From Umbilicaria muhlenbergii (taxonomy: Eukaryota; Ascomycota; Lecanoromycetes; Umbilicariales; Umbilicariaceae), in NCBI GenBank assembly GCA_000611775.1, contig KK106983.1, positions 1,754,820 through 1,818,819 of the forward strand: a DNA stretch of 64,000 nucleotides, given 5' to 3'. The position numbers and the translations under genes are program-made. Each line of letters starts with the position of its first letter. The first letter of the stretch is position 1. Positions 47,070-58,463 of this stretch are shown here, piece by piece. The notes under the pieces were generated by a model, which ran no database searches, was not told where the DNA came from, and was given only the letters and a program-made list of their open reading frames with translations.

Positions 47070-48135
47070 GACAGGAGGGAGACATTCAATACTGCTCATG
47101 GATTCTCCGAGCAGTCATCACCGCAATCGTGAGGGCTATATGGGGGTTTCCCGCTATGGCGTGCTACTGCCCCGTTGTAGACGTTGCATAAATGACTATG
47201 TGATTGTGTGAGAGTGATTGGCTGTGCGCCTCTTCTCCTGTACGGGGTGAGCTGAATCAACCATTCCAGCAGAGGTCTGATTGGATAGAAGACGTTTAGG
47301 TTCGGGTGCGAGTGCAGCGCACAGAAATGGGTACTCGAGATAGCCAGTCGAAGTGCAAGGTAAACAGCTGTTCCAACGAGCAGAGTATCGCACGGTCGAA
47401 TTCCATTCTACTCTATCTATACGTCGGTACATGGTATCGGTGTGGTTAGTATACCAAGCGTGCCGAGGCCACTGTTCGTGCTGTTTACTTTCGCCCCATG
47501 CTGGCACTCATAGTTGTCGCTTTCGCTTTCCGATCATTCAGGGCAGAAACGGCAATGAAAGCTTTTGACAGACCGGAGTCGGTGGAGGTTGCGGTGGGGG
47601 TCGCCTTATCGATAGGAGGTGATGCTTGGCGCCGGTTGCTGTGGCGCTGCTATTGACTTGCCACCGTGCCCGCCTTGCAGCTCGGCAGCGGAGCATCCCT
47701 TAGCCCTTTCCCTGCTGCGAATCAGACAAGCAAGGATTGCGTCCCGTCCCCATTTTCTTGCTCTTAGGCCGTCTTACGACGACACACACCTTTGCTTCTT
47801 CAGCTGCACATTGATCATTGCATTGACCGGTCCGCCAAGGTCGAGCAAGTATATACTGAGCTTTGCCATCGGGACCACAAAAACAAGCCCTCTGTTCTTG
47901 CTCGGAGTGCTTGGGAGACAGCGCAGACTGTTCCACAGCTTCCCGTGCATCAACTCTTCAATCCAATCTAGACGACGCACCTTGGTCAATACAACTCCAC
48001 TTGAGCTGTCGCATGGTAGATTCCATCTTGCTGGAGGTCTGAGCATCTCCACCCTCGAGAGAAACATACGATACCCTCCCGTTCGCCGCTTCGTCTTCTT
48101 CCAAGGTACCCGGTTGATAGGACACCATCTCTACG
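47070..48135. other. Intergenic region, about 1.1 kb, upstream of the cytochrome b561-like gene
   Basis: A + strand open frame at 47619-48206 overlaps the start of the next gene in another frame and resembles no family, so it is not called. The region probably holds promoter and leader of the gene at 48136. Confidence 0.45.
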
Positions 48136-50784
48136 ATGTCGCCTTCTCCACAGCTGGCTCCCGCCGGGAGCAGCACCTATTCTTCAAATTCCATGTTCGT
48201 CGGTGACGGAACATGGGATACCCAACGGAACACATTCCTCCTACCCAATCTAGTAGGGTTAAACTTTGATACCATGCGTTACAATGGTATACATTCCAAT
48301 CCCCCACAACGCAGCAGTGGCAACTAACTAATTGCCTACAGGAATGGGAGACCGATTCGCCGAACTTACCCAGTACCATAGACTAATCCTCGGTCACGGT
48401 GTCGTCGCCGCCATCACCTTTCTCATTGTCGTACCTTCGGCAATCTTCTTCGCTCGCTTCTATGTCCGGAACCCCGTGTTGGCGTTGAGGCTGCATATAT
48501 GGCTACAGATCTTGACCGTCTTGTTGACCACCGTTGTATTCGTTTTGGGATTCATTGCGGTCGGACCGGAAAGGAGCTTGACAAATCCGCATCATGGCAT
48601 TGGGTTGGCGATATATGTGATGGTGCTGTTCCAATTCATCTTTGGCTGGTGGATCCACCATAGGGAGAAGGGGAGGAGAAGGATGTTTATCCCGTTGAAA
48701 TTGATGGTGAGTAGTGTTTACGTCTCGGTTGGGATATGCATTTGCTAATACTCATGTTTCAGACGCATCAATGGCTCGGCCGTATCATCGCGCTCCTTGG
48801 AATTGCGCAGATACCACTCGGCCTCACGCTGTATGGATCACCACTTGCCTTGTTTATACTGTTTGCCTTGGCAGCTTTTGCACTTGTCATCGCCTACTTT
48901 GTCCTCTCGTACTTGCATGAGCGGCGCTTAGGCACCAGCTATGGTAGCTCATACAGTTACGGATCAGGTAGCGTTGTAGAAGAACGAAGAGCTAGCGGAG
49001 GAGGGCTTGCAAATCTTGCAAAGGCGGGCGCAGCAGGTGCGGGCTTGGCTGCACTAGGGAGCCGCTTCCGCAATCAATCAAGAAGTCGGCGAGAGCAAGA
49101 AGTTGTCGGCTCCAGACGGCATTCTGGGTCGTATCTGGAGGAGGAGAAGTATTCACAGTATGGACGAGATCCAGGGCGAGAAGGTGGATGGACTGACAGG
49201 CTGCTCAAGATTGGCGCAGTGGCTGGAGCGGCGGCACTCGCAAAAAGATTCTTTGATAGAAGGAGGGATAGGGACCGGGATAGTGACGCTGCATCTGCTG
49301 TCTACGGTCCTCCTCTCGGCGGAGCGACCGCTGCGAACTATGGCCCTCCCCGCCCAATCAGGCCACCGGGTGGGCCAATGGCGCAAACAGAGATGAGCGA
49401 AGATACTCTCGCCAGAGTCGAAGAGGGCCGAGTCCCTATCCGCCCCAGTGGTCAGCATCCGCTCAACCAACCTTTAAACCAGCATCGGCGGAGTACTAGC
49501 TCCTATTCTTACGATAGCTACATGAGTGCCGAAGACGCCGGTCGACATGGTCATGGCGTGCGGGATGCTGTCGCGGGATTGGGCGCTTTCGGCCTCGTAC
49601 GCAGCATCTTCAAGAACCGCCGTGAGCGAAAGGAACAAAAGCGGGTTGAAGAATTACGCCGGAGAGACCTCGAGGAAGAACGTATAGCCCGCGAGAATAG
49701 TCAAAGACGACGCTATCCCGCTGATGGTTATCCACGTCATACACGTCCACAGGGCTCTGTGACCGAGGGCTCTGACTTCTCTACTGCCACCGACGCTCGC
49801 CTGCGACGTAACGACGGTGTCCATCCCCCAATACCCGCTGGCGTCCTTCCTCCCGCCGCCGCTGGAGCCGCAGCCGGCGTAGCATTCGCAGACGACCAAA
49901 ACAGAAATCACCAAGGCACCAGCCTCGGCCCCAACAACCCCGTCCTCACCGGCGCCGTCCCCCTCCCCGGCCCTCCATTCATTCCCCCCATCCCCCCCGG
50001 CCACCAAGAATCCTCCGGCTCCGAAGCCTACCTCTCCGCCGGCGGCCGTCACCACCGCCGCCACCACCACCACCACGGCCACGACCCCTCTGCCGCCGGT
50101 CTCGCCGCCGGCGAAGCCCTCGCCGCCCGCCGCGAGCGCCACCACAGCGCCAGCGCCAGCGGCCAAGACGGCAGCATGGCCTCCCCCCCCGTCAGCGTCA
50201 AGGTCAAAATGCACTCCGACGGCCGCCACGTGACGCTGCGCCGCCTACCCGAGGAAGAAGCCGCCGCCGAACGCGCCAAGCGCCGCCAGTCGAGAGAACG
50301 CACCGGCGGCGGCGCGGGCCGCCACCGCCGGGCCCCGAGTGCCAGTTCTCTCAGCAATACCGACGTCGTCCCGGGCGGCGGGGACCGCTGGAGACGCACC
50401 GAGGCTATTGAGAGACAGCAGGCGGCCGAGGAGGCCATCCGCGTCAAGAACATGCGCGCGGCCGAGACGAGCACGCAGGCGTTTTTCCCACCTCCGCCAC
50501 CGCCGGCGCCGCCAACGGCGCCATCGGCTCCCCTGGCTCCGGCTCCGGGACCGGCTCCGGGGATGGGACAGACGCCGCAACTGGGCGCGGGGATGGGCGG
50601 GTCGTCTCTGGGCGTCGGGGGGCACCCCGGGGCGAGCGGGTTGGGCACGACGGGGAGTGTGGGCAGTCCGGGCGAGGCGAGCGATTATGCTAGTAATGCG
50701 AAGAGGAGGCGGGCGGAGCGGGCGCAGGCGAGATTGGCGAGGGAGGGGAGGGGTGCGGGTGGGGGGAGTGCGGAGTTTGTTTAG
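48136..50784 (+). CDS. Cytochrome b561-type membrane protein with long disordered C-terminal tail
   Basis: Predicted exons 48136-48286, 48342-48706 and 48763-50784 give 845 residues. Exon 1 encodes SSNSMFVGDGTWDTQRNTF and NFDTMRYN, joined to GMGDRFAELTQYHRL. Five membrane segments follow with histidines placed like the heme ligands of b561 proteins: LILGHGVVAAITF, ALRLHIWLQ, NPHHGIGLAIYV and, after intron 2, THQWLGRIIALLG. There is no DOMON domain in front and no signal peptide. From about residue 235 on, the protein is a low-complexity tail of some 600 residues, rich in Arg, Ser, Gly and Ala, with repeated Gly/Ala helices (AAGAGLAALGSRFR; AVAGAAALAKRFFDRR), a His-rich run (GRHHRRHHHHHGHD) and Pro stretches. 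Family role: electron transfer across a membrane. The role of the tail is unknown. Confidence 0.82.
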
Positions 50785-51497
50785 GGATGGGGGATTGGGG
50801 ATGGGGTTGTGGTGATGGGGAGCGGGGTTGTGGTGGAGGATGCATCGGCACGGTAGGGCAGCGTGGCGCTTTTTCGTATTGGTTCGTTGAGCTTTTGATG
50901 GGATGGGATGGGCTTGTGTGGTTCATACAGCGCTGTTTGGATATGACGCGAATTCGTACAGCGTTGGGGGTTTGAAAGAGCTCTCTTGGTCTCATCTGTA
51001 GGCATTGGCTATTTGCGGCTTCTTGGTATCTTGCGAAAGGAATCCTGGGTGGTAGAGTTGGATTCGACTCTCGGGTGAATAATGCAGATCTTGAATATAC
51101 GAATTCCGCTTGTTCATAGAAACCACAGCGAGGCTTCTGCAGTTCGCAGCAGCAGGTATTACGGTTTTTAGATGTTGCAGTTCGTTGTTTGATTGTTAAG
51201 GTAGCCATAATAGTTCTGGTGTAAATGTGACTGACATGGGTTAGGGTGGTCCCGCGTACGCTGACGATGGGAGAAGCACAGGTTAGAGCGTGTCGGATTA
51301 AATCTAGACCGAACAGGCAGTAATCGCTCAGGAACGCGAATGCGTCGGGTGCCACCTCGGCTGGATAATGAGGCCGACGATTAAGCGAGAACAACACAGT
51401 CAACACAACTTCATCGCCAAACCTCGACCTTCACTCCTTCATCAACAAGCATTGCCATTCGGAGATCTGCCATGATACTACCCATTGCCACACACCC
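50785..51497. other. Intergenic region, about 0.7 kb
   Basis: Downstream flank of the b561-like gene (first 60 bases still very G-rich) and upstream flank of the gene at 51498. No coding region recognised. Confidence 0.55.
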
Positions 51498-52706
51498 ATG
51501 GCCATGCTATATCATCGCGACGACCCTCCAGACTTGGTCACTCCACCTAGCAGCTTCATCAGGGCGCCCTTGACCCCACCACCGACCGACTCGAAACCAA
51601 CGAAGCCGGTGCTGAAGATACTTAGGCTTATTTGGCAGTGTAAACGCGGCAGACCAGGCTTGGAATCTTTGTGGCATACATTCAAATTACAACTCGGGGA
51701 ATACCACCACTTGCTTACTCTGTTGAAGAATGAAGAATCGCTTTGGACGTTTGTCGAAACCAAGCTCAAGTGTGCTTGAACTGCTCTTCGCTCAGCTGTT
51801 AGCATATTTGCTGATAATGTAGGTACGACTACAATTCCTCGACAGAAACCCTGTTCCTACGAATGCCCAGCCAGTTACATGACGTGTTCATTTCAAGGGT
51901 GGTAGAAGAGATACAGAGTAAATTGCGCGCTTTTAGGGATGTCGAGAGTCGATCGAGAGCTTTTGCTCAAAAGATAAAACATAACGGATCTGGCAGATTG
52001 GATCTCTCCAGTGAAGATGACAATGGCGGAACCACTATCAGGCGACAGCCCGACGCAACTTTCAAACACAGTGACGCACATTGGCCAGGCGTCGTCATCG
52101 AAGTTTCATACTCTCAGAAGACAAAGGCTATATCACACTTGGCTGATGACTATATACTTGAAACAAACGGAAGCGTTCGCGTTGTCGTGGGGCTGGATAT
52201 TGATTACAAAACGAAGAAAGGCACAGTCTCAATGTGGCGTCCGGATTATGTGACAAATGAGCAAGGGCAGTTGGAGTTGGAAGCAGCTCAGACATTGAAT
52301 GACCAGGTATGCGCGTTACTATTTTCAACGTGCTTTCTATACTAAAAATGGCCAGGTGTTTCGTGATGAATTTGGCGGTCCGAATCTCTCGCGAGATGCA
52401 GGACTGAAGCTTGAACTGGGAGACTTTGCTCCCGAAGATCTTGCTAGAGGCATATCCGGTTCCTTTCTCGTCGATTCTGCAACACTATGTCGATTTCTCG
52501 ACGAAGCAGAACAAGAAGAGCAAGAAGCCAAGCAAAAGCAAGGAATTGTACAACATCTAGTACCGGGCGCAAAGAAACGACGTCGGGAAAAGACGCCACC
52601 AGAAGATGTCAATTCCGAGTACGATCGAAGACATGCAGACGATGAACGAAGGGTTCGAGCGCGAGAGTCAGCAGATGACAGCTCTTATCACTCGTCTCAG
52701 TCATAA
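51498..52706 (+). CDS. Fungal PDDEXK-like family protein of unknown function
   Basis: Predicted exons 51498-51769, 51823-52306 and 52356-52706 give 368 residues. The junctions are fixed by KLKYDYNSSTETLFLRMPS across intron 1 and LNDQVFRDEFGGPNLSRDAG across intron 2. The core contains FAQKIKHNGSG, RQPDATFKHSDAHWPGVVIEVSYSQ and VRVVVGLDIDYKTKKGTVSMW. Spacing of the Asp in PDATF and the Glu in VIEVSYSQ resembles the active-site pattern of PDDEXK/Uma2-type nuclease folds, in which these residues bind metal. Related proteins are common and multi-copy in filamentous ascomycetes, with no known activity. The C-terminus is charged (EEQEAKQKQ, then KKRRREK, a possible nuclear signal). The nuclease assignment is inference; presence of the family fold is fairly likely. 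Confidence 0.68.
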
Positions 52707-52986
52707 TTGCCGGCAGAAGAACACAATTAATAGTCGTGGGATTCTCCAACGATTGCCATATTGGACCGATCATGCCCACCGTGCTTCTGAAATCACGCAT
52801 CAGTTTTGCAAACTCGAGCCCAAAGCAGCGTGGATACTCGAAAGTCACAGTCACTTGCACATCAGCCATCTTTGGCGCTCCCAACATGCGTGTTTGTCAT
52901 CCCTTGTAATCTACAATGCTCGATGATCATTCCAGGGACTATTCAATATCCGTTTGCACAGTGCTATTTCCTTCCTAATCCTCAGC

Positions 52987-54790
52987 CTAGATAGCAAATT
53001 TCTTATCCCACCCATTTGTACTAATTGTATCTCCCTCCCATACAAACGAGATGCATACGATTTCCCTTCGAGCGGTCCGCAACTGGAATGTAAGCTCATT
53101 TGAGTCATGTAAGCAGTCGAGTTGGAGTTCAGTTGTCGTCGGAATATTCTCAATGTTAACAATATGATACCCCCGGCTCAACGCAATACTGTCTTCGATT
53201 TGTGCAGTGGGTAGACAGCCCGAAAGAACCTGAAGAAAATCCAATGTAAGATACAATGTATCCAGCTCCAAATGCAGCGACAGTGTTGTTAAGGAGACCA
53301 ATCAGCTATAAGGCAGCTCCTTGTCTCCGATAGTAATCAGAGAAACGCTAGATCGCTACTGCCAGCGTGATCGGGTTGCGGAGGCGTTCTCAGCGGAGTT
53401 GGAGGCAACGCTGTGCATGAGGAGGGCACTTTGATCGAATTTTCCTCGTGGACAGATCGAGATTGTGGTCGGATTGTGGATGTAGAAGTTTGGGCTGATA
53501 GTTTGCTAGAAACGCCTGAAGATGACCAAGATGCAAGCGGTAGCAAGACGCTCTCAATAGGGTAGTGATATTCCTTCTTCCTCTTTGATTTGGATGCCCC
53601 TTAGGACCTTACCATCTATTATACCTTTCAATAGCGTGGAAATACGACTAAACTCCCCGTGACGCTCTGCCGGAATGTCTAACCAGTCTGGCAAGGTCCA
53701 CTTGTCGTACAGTCTTCTGTGAGTCCGAGGCACATGGAAACCGCTGTGGAGGGAGAAGAACAGATTACAAATGTAGCAAGCACTCTTACTAGAGCAAATG
53801 AACCTCGGTCACGGCCGGTCTGGATGGACCTCGTAAAAGAAGAGGAGCTGTATCTCTGCGTGAACTTTTCAATGTGATTTTAGCAGAGGCAGGCATTGGA
53901 ATCTGAAACGGCTCCACCTCAATGCTCTCAAAAAGCCGACAAGCCCTATACCTTGCAGCACACACGAGCTCAGAAGTAGCAGAGTAGTATCGGCCTAGCT
54001 TGCCAATTGCTTCTGGCAGATATGCCTTCAAAGTTCGATCGAGTACCGAAGTCTGAAGAGCTGCGCCAAGATTAGGGGCTAAGGAGAATGCGTGAATCTC
54101 CTTCATGATCTCCCCAACAACCTCCTCCGCTTTGATGATCTCCGCATTAAGGTCGGTCAGGCTGTCAAGTCTAGCAAATAGGCTTTGCAGATCTCCTGCC
54201 CTACGCCTGCTTTCCTTTATTGCTGTTGTCGCTTTGATCGAGCAACCGTGAAATGCATCATGCAGGTGTTCGATGAGGGGCCGTTTTCAAGCAGTCTTTC
54301 TTGTACTCTTCGCATGACGTGATCGTAGACGTGACAGAATTCGATAGAGATCTAGGCTAATAACCTCTCGAAAGGCCGCATCTGTATCATCTGATTTTGG
54401 GCACACTAAGAGGTAGATTCGTATAGTGTTGGAAGCAGATTGATGACCTAACCTCACTGTGCAGCATGCTCTACTACTCTCGCAAGCTTGACGAACCCCC
54501 TCGTGACCACTAAGAGGTCTCCCGTGTTTGATGCTACCCGTATTGTGATGCCTTTACCGTTGCGGTGTTCTTCGACGCAGACAGCCATGACCTTGAGGCT
54601 ATCATCCGAAGTGGCAGAGAGGAACGCAAGGTTGCATGCAATCTCCCACTCCCGCACAACGCTCAGCTAACGGGTCGGGTCAATCTCTAGGTTCACAACA
54701 TTCTCCCTGGGTGTCTCAGGGAGCTCATCAAGCTGTCGGAGGTTGCTAATCGATTGCTGCAATTGCGAGCGGGTGACCTTGCTTCCCTAC
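52987..54790 (-). pseudogene. Broken copy of a fungal OTT_1508-like deaminase family gene
   Basis: On the minus strand several stretches in order match one fungal multi-copy family: an N-terminal VREWEIACNLAFLS and VMAVCVEEHRNGKGI part, a helical middle (ALQTSVLDRTLKAYLPEAI, ELVCAARYRACRLFESIEVE), the zinc-site region SKSACYICNLFFSLH followed by GFHVPRTH, and a C-terminal beta-rich part (TTTELQLDCLHDSNELTFQL). The zinc-site region identifies the predicted OTT_1508-like deaminase group. The copy is interrupted at several places (roughly four or more), so it is a fossil; the retained residue similarity suggests fairly recent decay. It sits next to another accessory gene family member (51498-52706). 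Confidence 0.65.
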
Positions 54791-55266
54791 AGTGTTTCCA
54801 TGGTCGTCTCTTCTTCGGAGCCACGCCAGGCACGGTCTGGTAGGGCAATGGGTCGTCGGCCGTGATGATTCAAACGGAAAGCTATTCTGTGGTTTCTGTT
54901 GCACTGGACGATATAGAGGCCAAATAGATGTATTGAATCTAGCTAAATATCGCCCAAATTGATAATAACGAACGTGTAGAAGAAAGCAGTCTTCGTAGAA
55001 ATCAGGGCATATTGAATAAGTCCCCCTTATCGTACCCTCCGTAGACCTTACATAACCTGAGAAAAGAACCAGCAGGTGAACCCCGCCAATGATAGACACA
55101 GACGGCGCTTACCCCGCAATCCTGCCATACCTACCTATCTTGTATCCCTCACTTCCCTCACTCGGTCTCTTTCCCTCTTTTATCCACTTCCTCCCCTATT
55201 GAATGTAGCCCCTTCTCTTTACCTCACTGTGACTACTACGTTAATATCGTGTCCACCACCACCACC
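54791..55266. other. Intergenic region, about 0.5 kb
   Basis: Promoter region of the zinc-finger gene. CT-rich leader from about 55160. No other feature seen. Confidence 0.5.
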
Positions 55267-56499
55267 ATGCCCTCTCTGGTCCAGCACCAAAAATCCACCA
55301 AGCACTGTCCCTGCCCCCGCTGCGATCCCTCTGACAGCCACGAAGCGCTGCTCGAAGCCCGCCTATCCCCCATCGACAAATACTCCTGTCCCGAATGCAG
55401 GCGGCGCTTCGCACAGGAACGATCCCTTGAAGCCCACCAGCGCGAGAGCCTGCATGCCTACTGCTACAACTGCGACATCCTCTCTCCTACGAGAAGGCTA
55501 CACGCACTACACATGCAATCGCACGCCCCCGTCCCAGCAATGACGCCATCTTCCGCGACACAATTCCGGTGCTGCGACTGCGAGCGCGATTTCAAAAATG
55601 AAGGGGCACTCGCAGATCATCTTCGTTGTAGCAAGGTACACGGACTGGTGAAGGGGAGCAAGAAGAAGAAGAAGAAGAAGAAGAAACAAAAACAACAAGA
55701 GGAGGGCAATCAGCGAACGAAGTGCAAGAAGTGCGAAAGGACTTTCAAGAATCGGGGTGCGCTGGGGCGGCATCTGACGTCGGTGCGACATAATCCGCTG
55801 AGCGACATCAAGTGTGTTGCAGACGCGGAGTGCAAGAAGCAATTTAATTGTCCGTCGGCGCAGTTGCAACATTTAGAGAGTGGAAAATGTGTGTCAGGGA
55901 TGACGAAGACGAAACTAAATGCAGCTATTGCAGCGAATGATACAGGACGCATCATAACATCGGGAGGAGTCACGGCACAGTGGCTGCTAGAAGACAACCA
56001 GTCTGGGACTTCGACATCGCAGATTCAGAGTCCGATACTCACCCCAACCTCGACCGAATTCCTCGACTCCTATCCACCCTCCGCGATCCTTACACCCATA
56101 CCCACTCTCTCAACTAGCACGAACTCCCACTCCATGCTTACCCTCCGGCCTCGCACTCGGAGTGGCTATCAAACATGCCCCCTCTGCCCTCCGTCCTGTA
56201 CTCGCACATTCAAGCATAGCGCACTTCAGCAACATCTGTCGTCAAGCGTCCACGCTCAGGTACCTACATCCTTGCCCTTACTAGTACCCGATGAGATATC
56301 ATTCCATTGCCCGCGTGCCTTGATGGGCGAGGGGAGCAAGAAGAAGGCTGTTGTGCAATTCTCGACTGTGAGTGGGCTTGCACAGCATCTTGAGAGTGGT
56401 GCTTGCGATGGAGGGAAGGGAACTTTTAGGCGCGTGATAGAGTATGTGCAGGAGGAGATGAAGGGTATGGGGTTTGGCGGGCTGAAATTGTTGAGCTAG
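55267..56499 (+). CDS. C2H2 zinc-finger protein
   Basis: Single exon, 410 residues from the ATG at 55267 (MPSLVQHQKS); the frame runs 18 bases further left without an ATG. At least three C2H2 units are visible: YSCPECRRRFAQERSLEAHQRESLH (residues about 38-62), FRCCDCERDFKNEGALADHLRCSKVH and TKCKKCERTFKNRGALGRHLTSVRH, with further Cys/His-rich repeats near the C-terminus (CPLCPPSCTRTFKHSALQQHL and a last degenerate unit). A run of nine lysines encoded by AAG repeats (about 55663-55685) separates finger two from finger three and may serve as nuclear signal. Nucleic-acid binding is likely; target unknown. It resembles lineage-specific fungal zinc-finger proteins rather than any named regulator. 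Confidence 0.8.
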   Translation: MPSLVQHQKSTKHCPCPRCDPSDSHEALLEARLSPIDKYSCPECRRRFAQERSLEAHQRESLHAYCYNCDILSPTRRLHALHMQSHAPVPAMTPSSATQFRCCDCERDFKNEGALADHLRCSKVHGLVKGSKKKKKKKKKQKQQEEGNQRTKCKKCERTFKNRGALGRHLTSVRHNPLSDIKCVADAECKKQFNCPSAQLQHLESGKCVSGMTKTKLNAAIAANDTGRIITSGGVTAQWLLEDNQSGTSTSQIQSPILTPTSTEFLDSYPPSAILTPIPTLSTSTNSHSMLTLRPRTRSGYQTCPLCPPSCTRTFKHSALQQHLSSSVHAQVPTSLPLLVPDEISFHCPRALMGEGSKKKAVVQFSTVSGLAQHLESGACDGGKGTFRRVIEYVQEEMKGMGFGGLKLLS

Positions 56500-57217
56500 A
56501 GATTGGTATTTCTTAGGTATTTGTTTTGGCTTAATAACTGTACTCTGCTTGGAAGAGTAAAATGTGTGGGAGCAACTAGGGTGATACATGATAATGATAA
56601 TAAAGTAGAGGTACATCGGAACATTACTTGCACTGCGGCCTTACTGAAAACGGCAAAGCGACCGATAAGGATTAACTCCGAAAGTGGGGCCGACTTTAGA
56701 CGAGAGAGTGTCACGAGTGTTGAGGGGGAACGCCGGTTTCGAAGTCTACTGTATCCTCACTATCCTAGAGCTCCTTCAGTCACAGCACAATTGTCCCAAC
56801 TAGAGTTCTCCCTTGGGACAGCGCTCCTGGCGCTTTGGTGAGATGAGAACATGATTACTCTACGCTGCAGAGATTGGCTGCATAACAACGTCAGAAGTAG
56901 CTTGCCTATCTGCGGGGATTGAAAGGTCCCTGGCCGGAGTTAAATCTTATGCCCGGTAAACAGGCATCCAGCTCCTTTGCAGGTACGCCAGCTGCCGTGT
57001 CGGGCCTGTCTTTCATGCGGGGATTGGTAATACTATCGTTCACATAGACTCACATATATATCAACATGTTACTGTACAGCTTGTCATCAATGTGTCTCAT
57101 TGGCCTATTTACATGACTTTGGCCTACATCACGACGCGCTACAGCACCTCTATCATCACCACCAAAACCACACCACGACTCAGCCAGCTCAGCAAGCATC
57201 TCACATCTACAGCAATC
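56500..57217. other. Intergenic region, about 0.7 kb
   Basis: Upstream flank of the dehydrogenase gene. TATATATC near 57054 could be its TATA element. No coding region recognised. Confidence 0.45.
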
Positions 57218-58210
57218 ATGCCTGGCAAATACTCCGAAGCGCACAAGGTCTCTACCCTCCGAGGCCCCGGTGACGCCCGCCCGACCGCCCTCCAGATCAT
57301 CAAAGACGAAGGCCTCCAAGGCAAAATGCCCGACAAAGTCTTCATCGTCACCGGCGCCTCCGCAGGCATCGGCGTCGAGACCGGCCGCGCCCTAGCCGCC
57401 ACAGGAGGAAAAGTCTTCCTCACAGCCCGCGACCTCAAAAAGGGCGAAGCGGCCTGCCAATCCTTCCTCGAGCCCGGCCGCGTCGAACTCCTCGAAATGG
57501 ACAACAACTCCCTCGACAGCGTCCGCGCGGCCGCCAAGTCCTTCTTGAGTAAGAGTTCCACGCTCAATGTCCTCGTTAATAACGCGGGCATCATGGCTAC
57601 TCCCGAGGGCAAAACTAAAGACGGGTTCGAGTCCCAATTCGGCACCAACCACCTCGCGCATTTCCTCTTCTTCTGTCTTGTGAAAGACACCATGCTCGCC
57701 TCCTCGACCCCTGCCTTCCACTCCCGCGTCGTCAACGTCTCCTCCTCCGGCCATATGGCAGGCGAAGTCCAATTCGGCAACTACGGCTTCGAAAGCGGCA
57801 ACTACACCCCCTGGGCCGGCTACGGTCAATCCAAGACAGCCAACATCTACATGGCCAACGAGATCGAGAACCGCTTCGGGAAGCAAGGCTTGCATGGCTT
57901 AGCGTTGATGCCGGGGGGCATCTGGACGGCGTTGCAGAAGTTTATCCCGGAGGAGATGATGCAGCAGTGGAAGGCCAGGCCGAATGTGGAGAATATTCTC
58001 AAGAGTCCGGAACAGGGGGCGGCGACGACGGTGCTGGCGGCGGTGGGGAGGGGGTTCGAGGGGGTGGGGAGGGTTTATTTGGAGGATTGTGAGGTCGCGG
58101 GGGGGACGGTGGGTGGGGATGCGGGGTTTAGCGCGTGGGCGTTTGATAGGGAGAAGGAGGAGAGGTTGTGGAGGGATTCGTTGGAGATGGTCGGGGTGAC
58201 GGAGGAGTGA
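57218..58210 (+). CDS. Short-chain dehydrogenase/reductase (retinol dehydrogenase/WW-domain oxidoreductase-like)
   Basis: Single exon, 330 residues from the ATG at 57218 (MPGKYSEAHK); the frame is open further left with another ATG at 57113, which would add a 35-residue Thr/Ser-rich extension that could be a targeting peptide. Classical SDR motifs in order: VTGASAGIGVETG (NADP binding, about residue 45), LNVLVNNAGIMATPEG, VVNVSSSGHMAG (catalytic Ser) and YGQSKTANIYMANEIE (catalytic Tyr and Lys), then LMPGGIWTAL. This subgroup oxidises or reduces alcohols and ketones with NADP(H); the substrate is unknown. Codon usage changes from C-ending to G-ending around 57880, and the C-terminal residues lie in G-rich sequence. 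It converges on the secreted-protein gene at 58464. Confidence 0.92.
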   Translation: MPGKYSEAHKVSTLRGPGDARPTALQIIKDEGLQGKMPDKVFIVTGASAGIGVETGRALAATGGKVFLTARDLKKGEAACQSFLEPGRVELLEMDNNSLDSVRAAAKSFLSKSSTLNVLVNNAGIMATPEGKTKDGFESQFGTNHLAHFLFFCLVKDTMLASSTPAFHSRVVNVSSSGHMAGEVQFGNYGFESGNYTPWAGYGQSKTANIYMANEIENRFGKQGLHGLALMPGGIWTALQKFIPEEMMQQWKARPNVENILKSPEQGAATTVLAAVGRGFEGVGRVYLEDCEVAGGTVGGDAGFSAWAFDREKEERLWRDSLEMVGVTEE

Positions 58211-58463
58211 GGTTTATACGGATTAGGGGAGATGAGGGAGACTGGGGTAACAGGATACGGCAGCTTACATCTTGTAAAGATGTACAATCATCCTTGAGCT
58301 TTTACGTTGTTGCTCAACTCTTCACCCGTAACAGTCACATTCACCAACGCCATTCTCCCAACCAACCCTCGATCTTCCTTTCGAAAACCCTCCTCCCAAC
58401 AACCCACTCGACGCCGCCACTCACCCCATCCCTTCCGCGTCCACTCCGCGCCCTCCCCTCCCC

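Noticed and set aside
47619-48206. 195-codon + strand frame ahead of the b561-like gene
   Set aside because: It overlaps the b561 first exon in another frame and has unstructured composition; more likely leader sequence.
49654-50648. Two long open frames antisense to the b561 tail
   Set aside because: They are the mirror of GC-rich low-complexity coding sequence and show only Gly/Ala/Val/Trp runs.
55663-55690. AAG-repeat lysine run as a microsatellite artefact that breaks the zinc-finger gene
   Set aside because: The frame is kept on both sides and the fingers before and after are intact, so it is a coding lysine tract.
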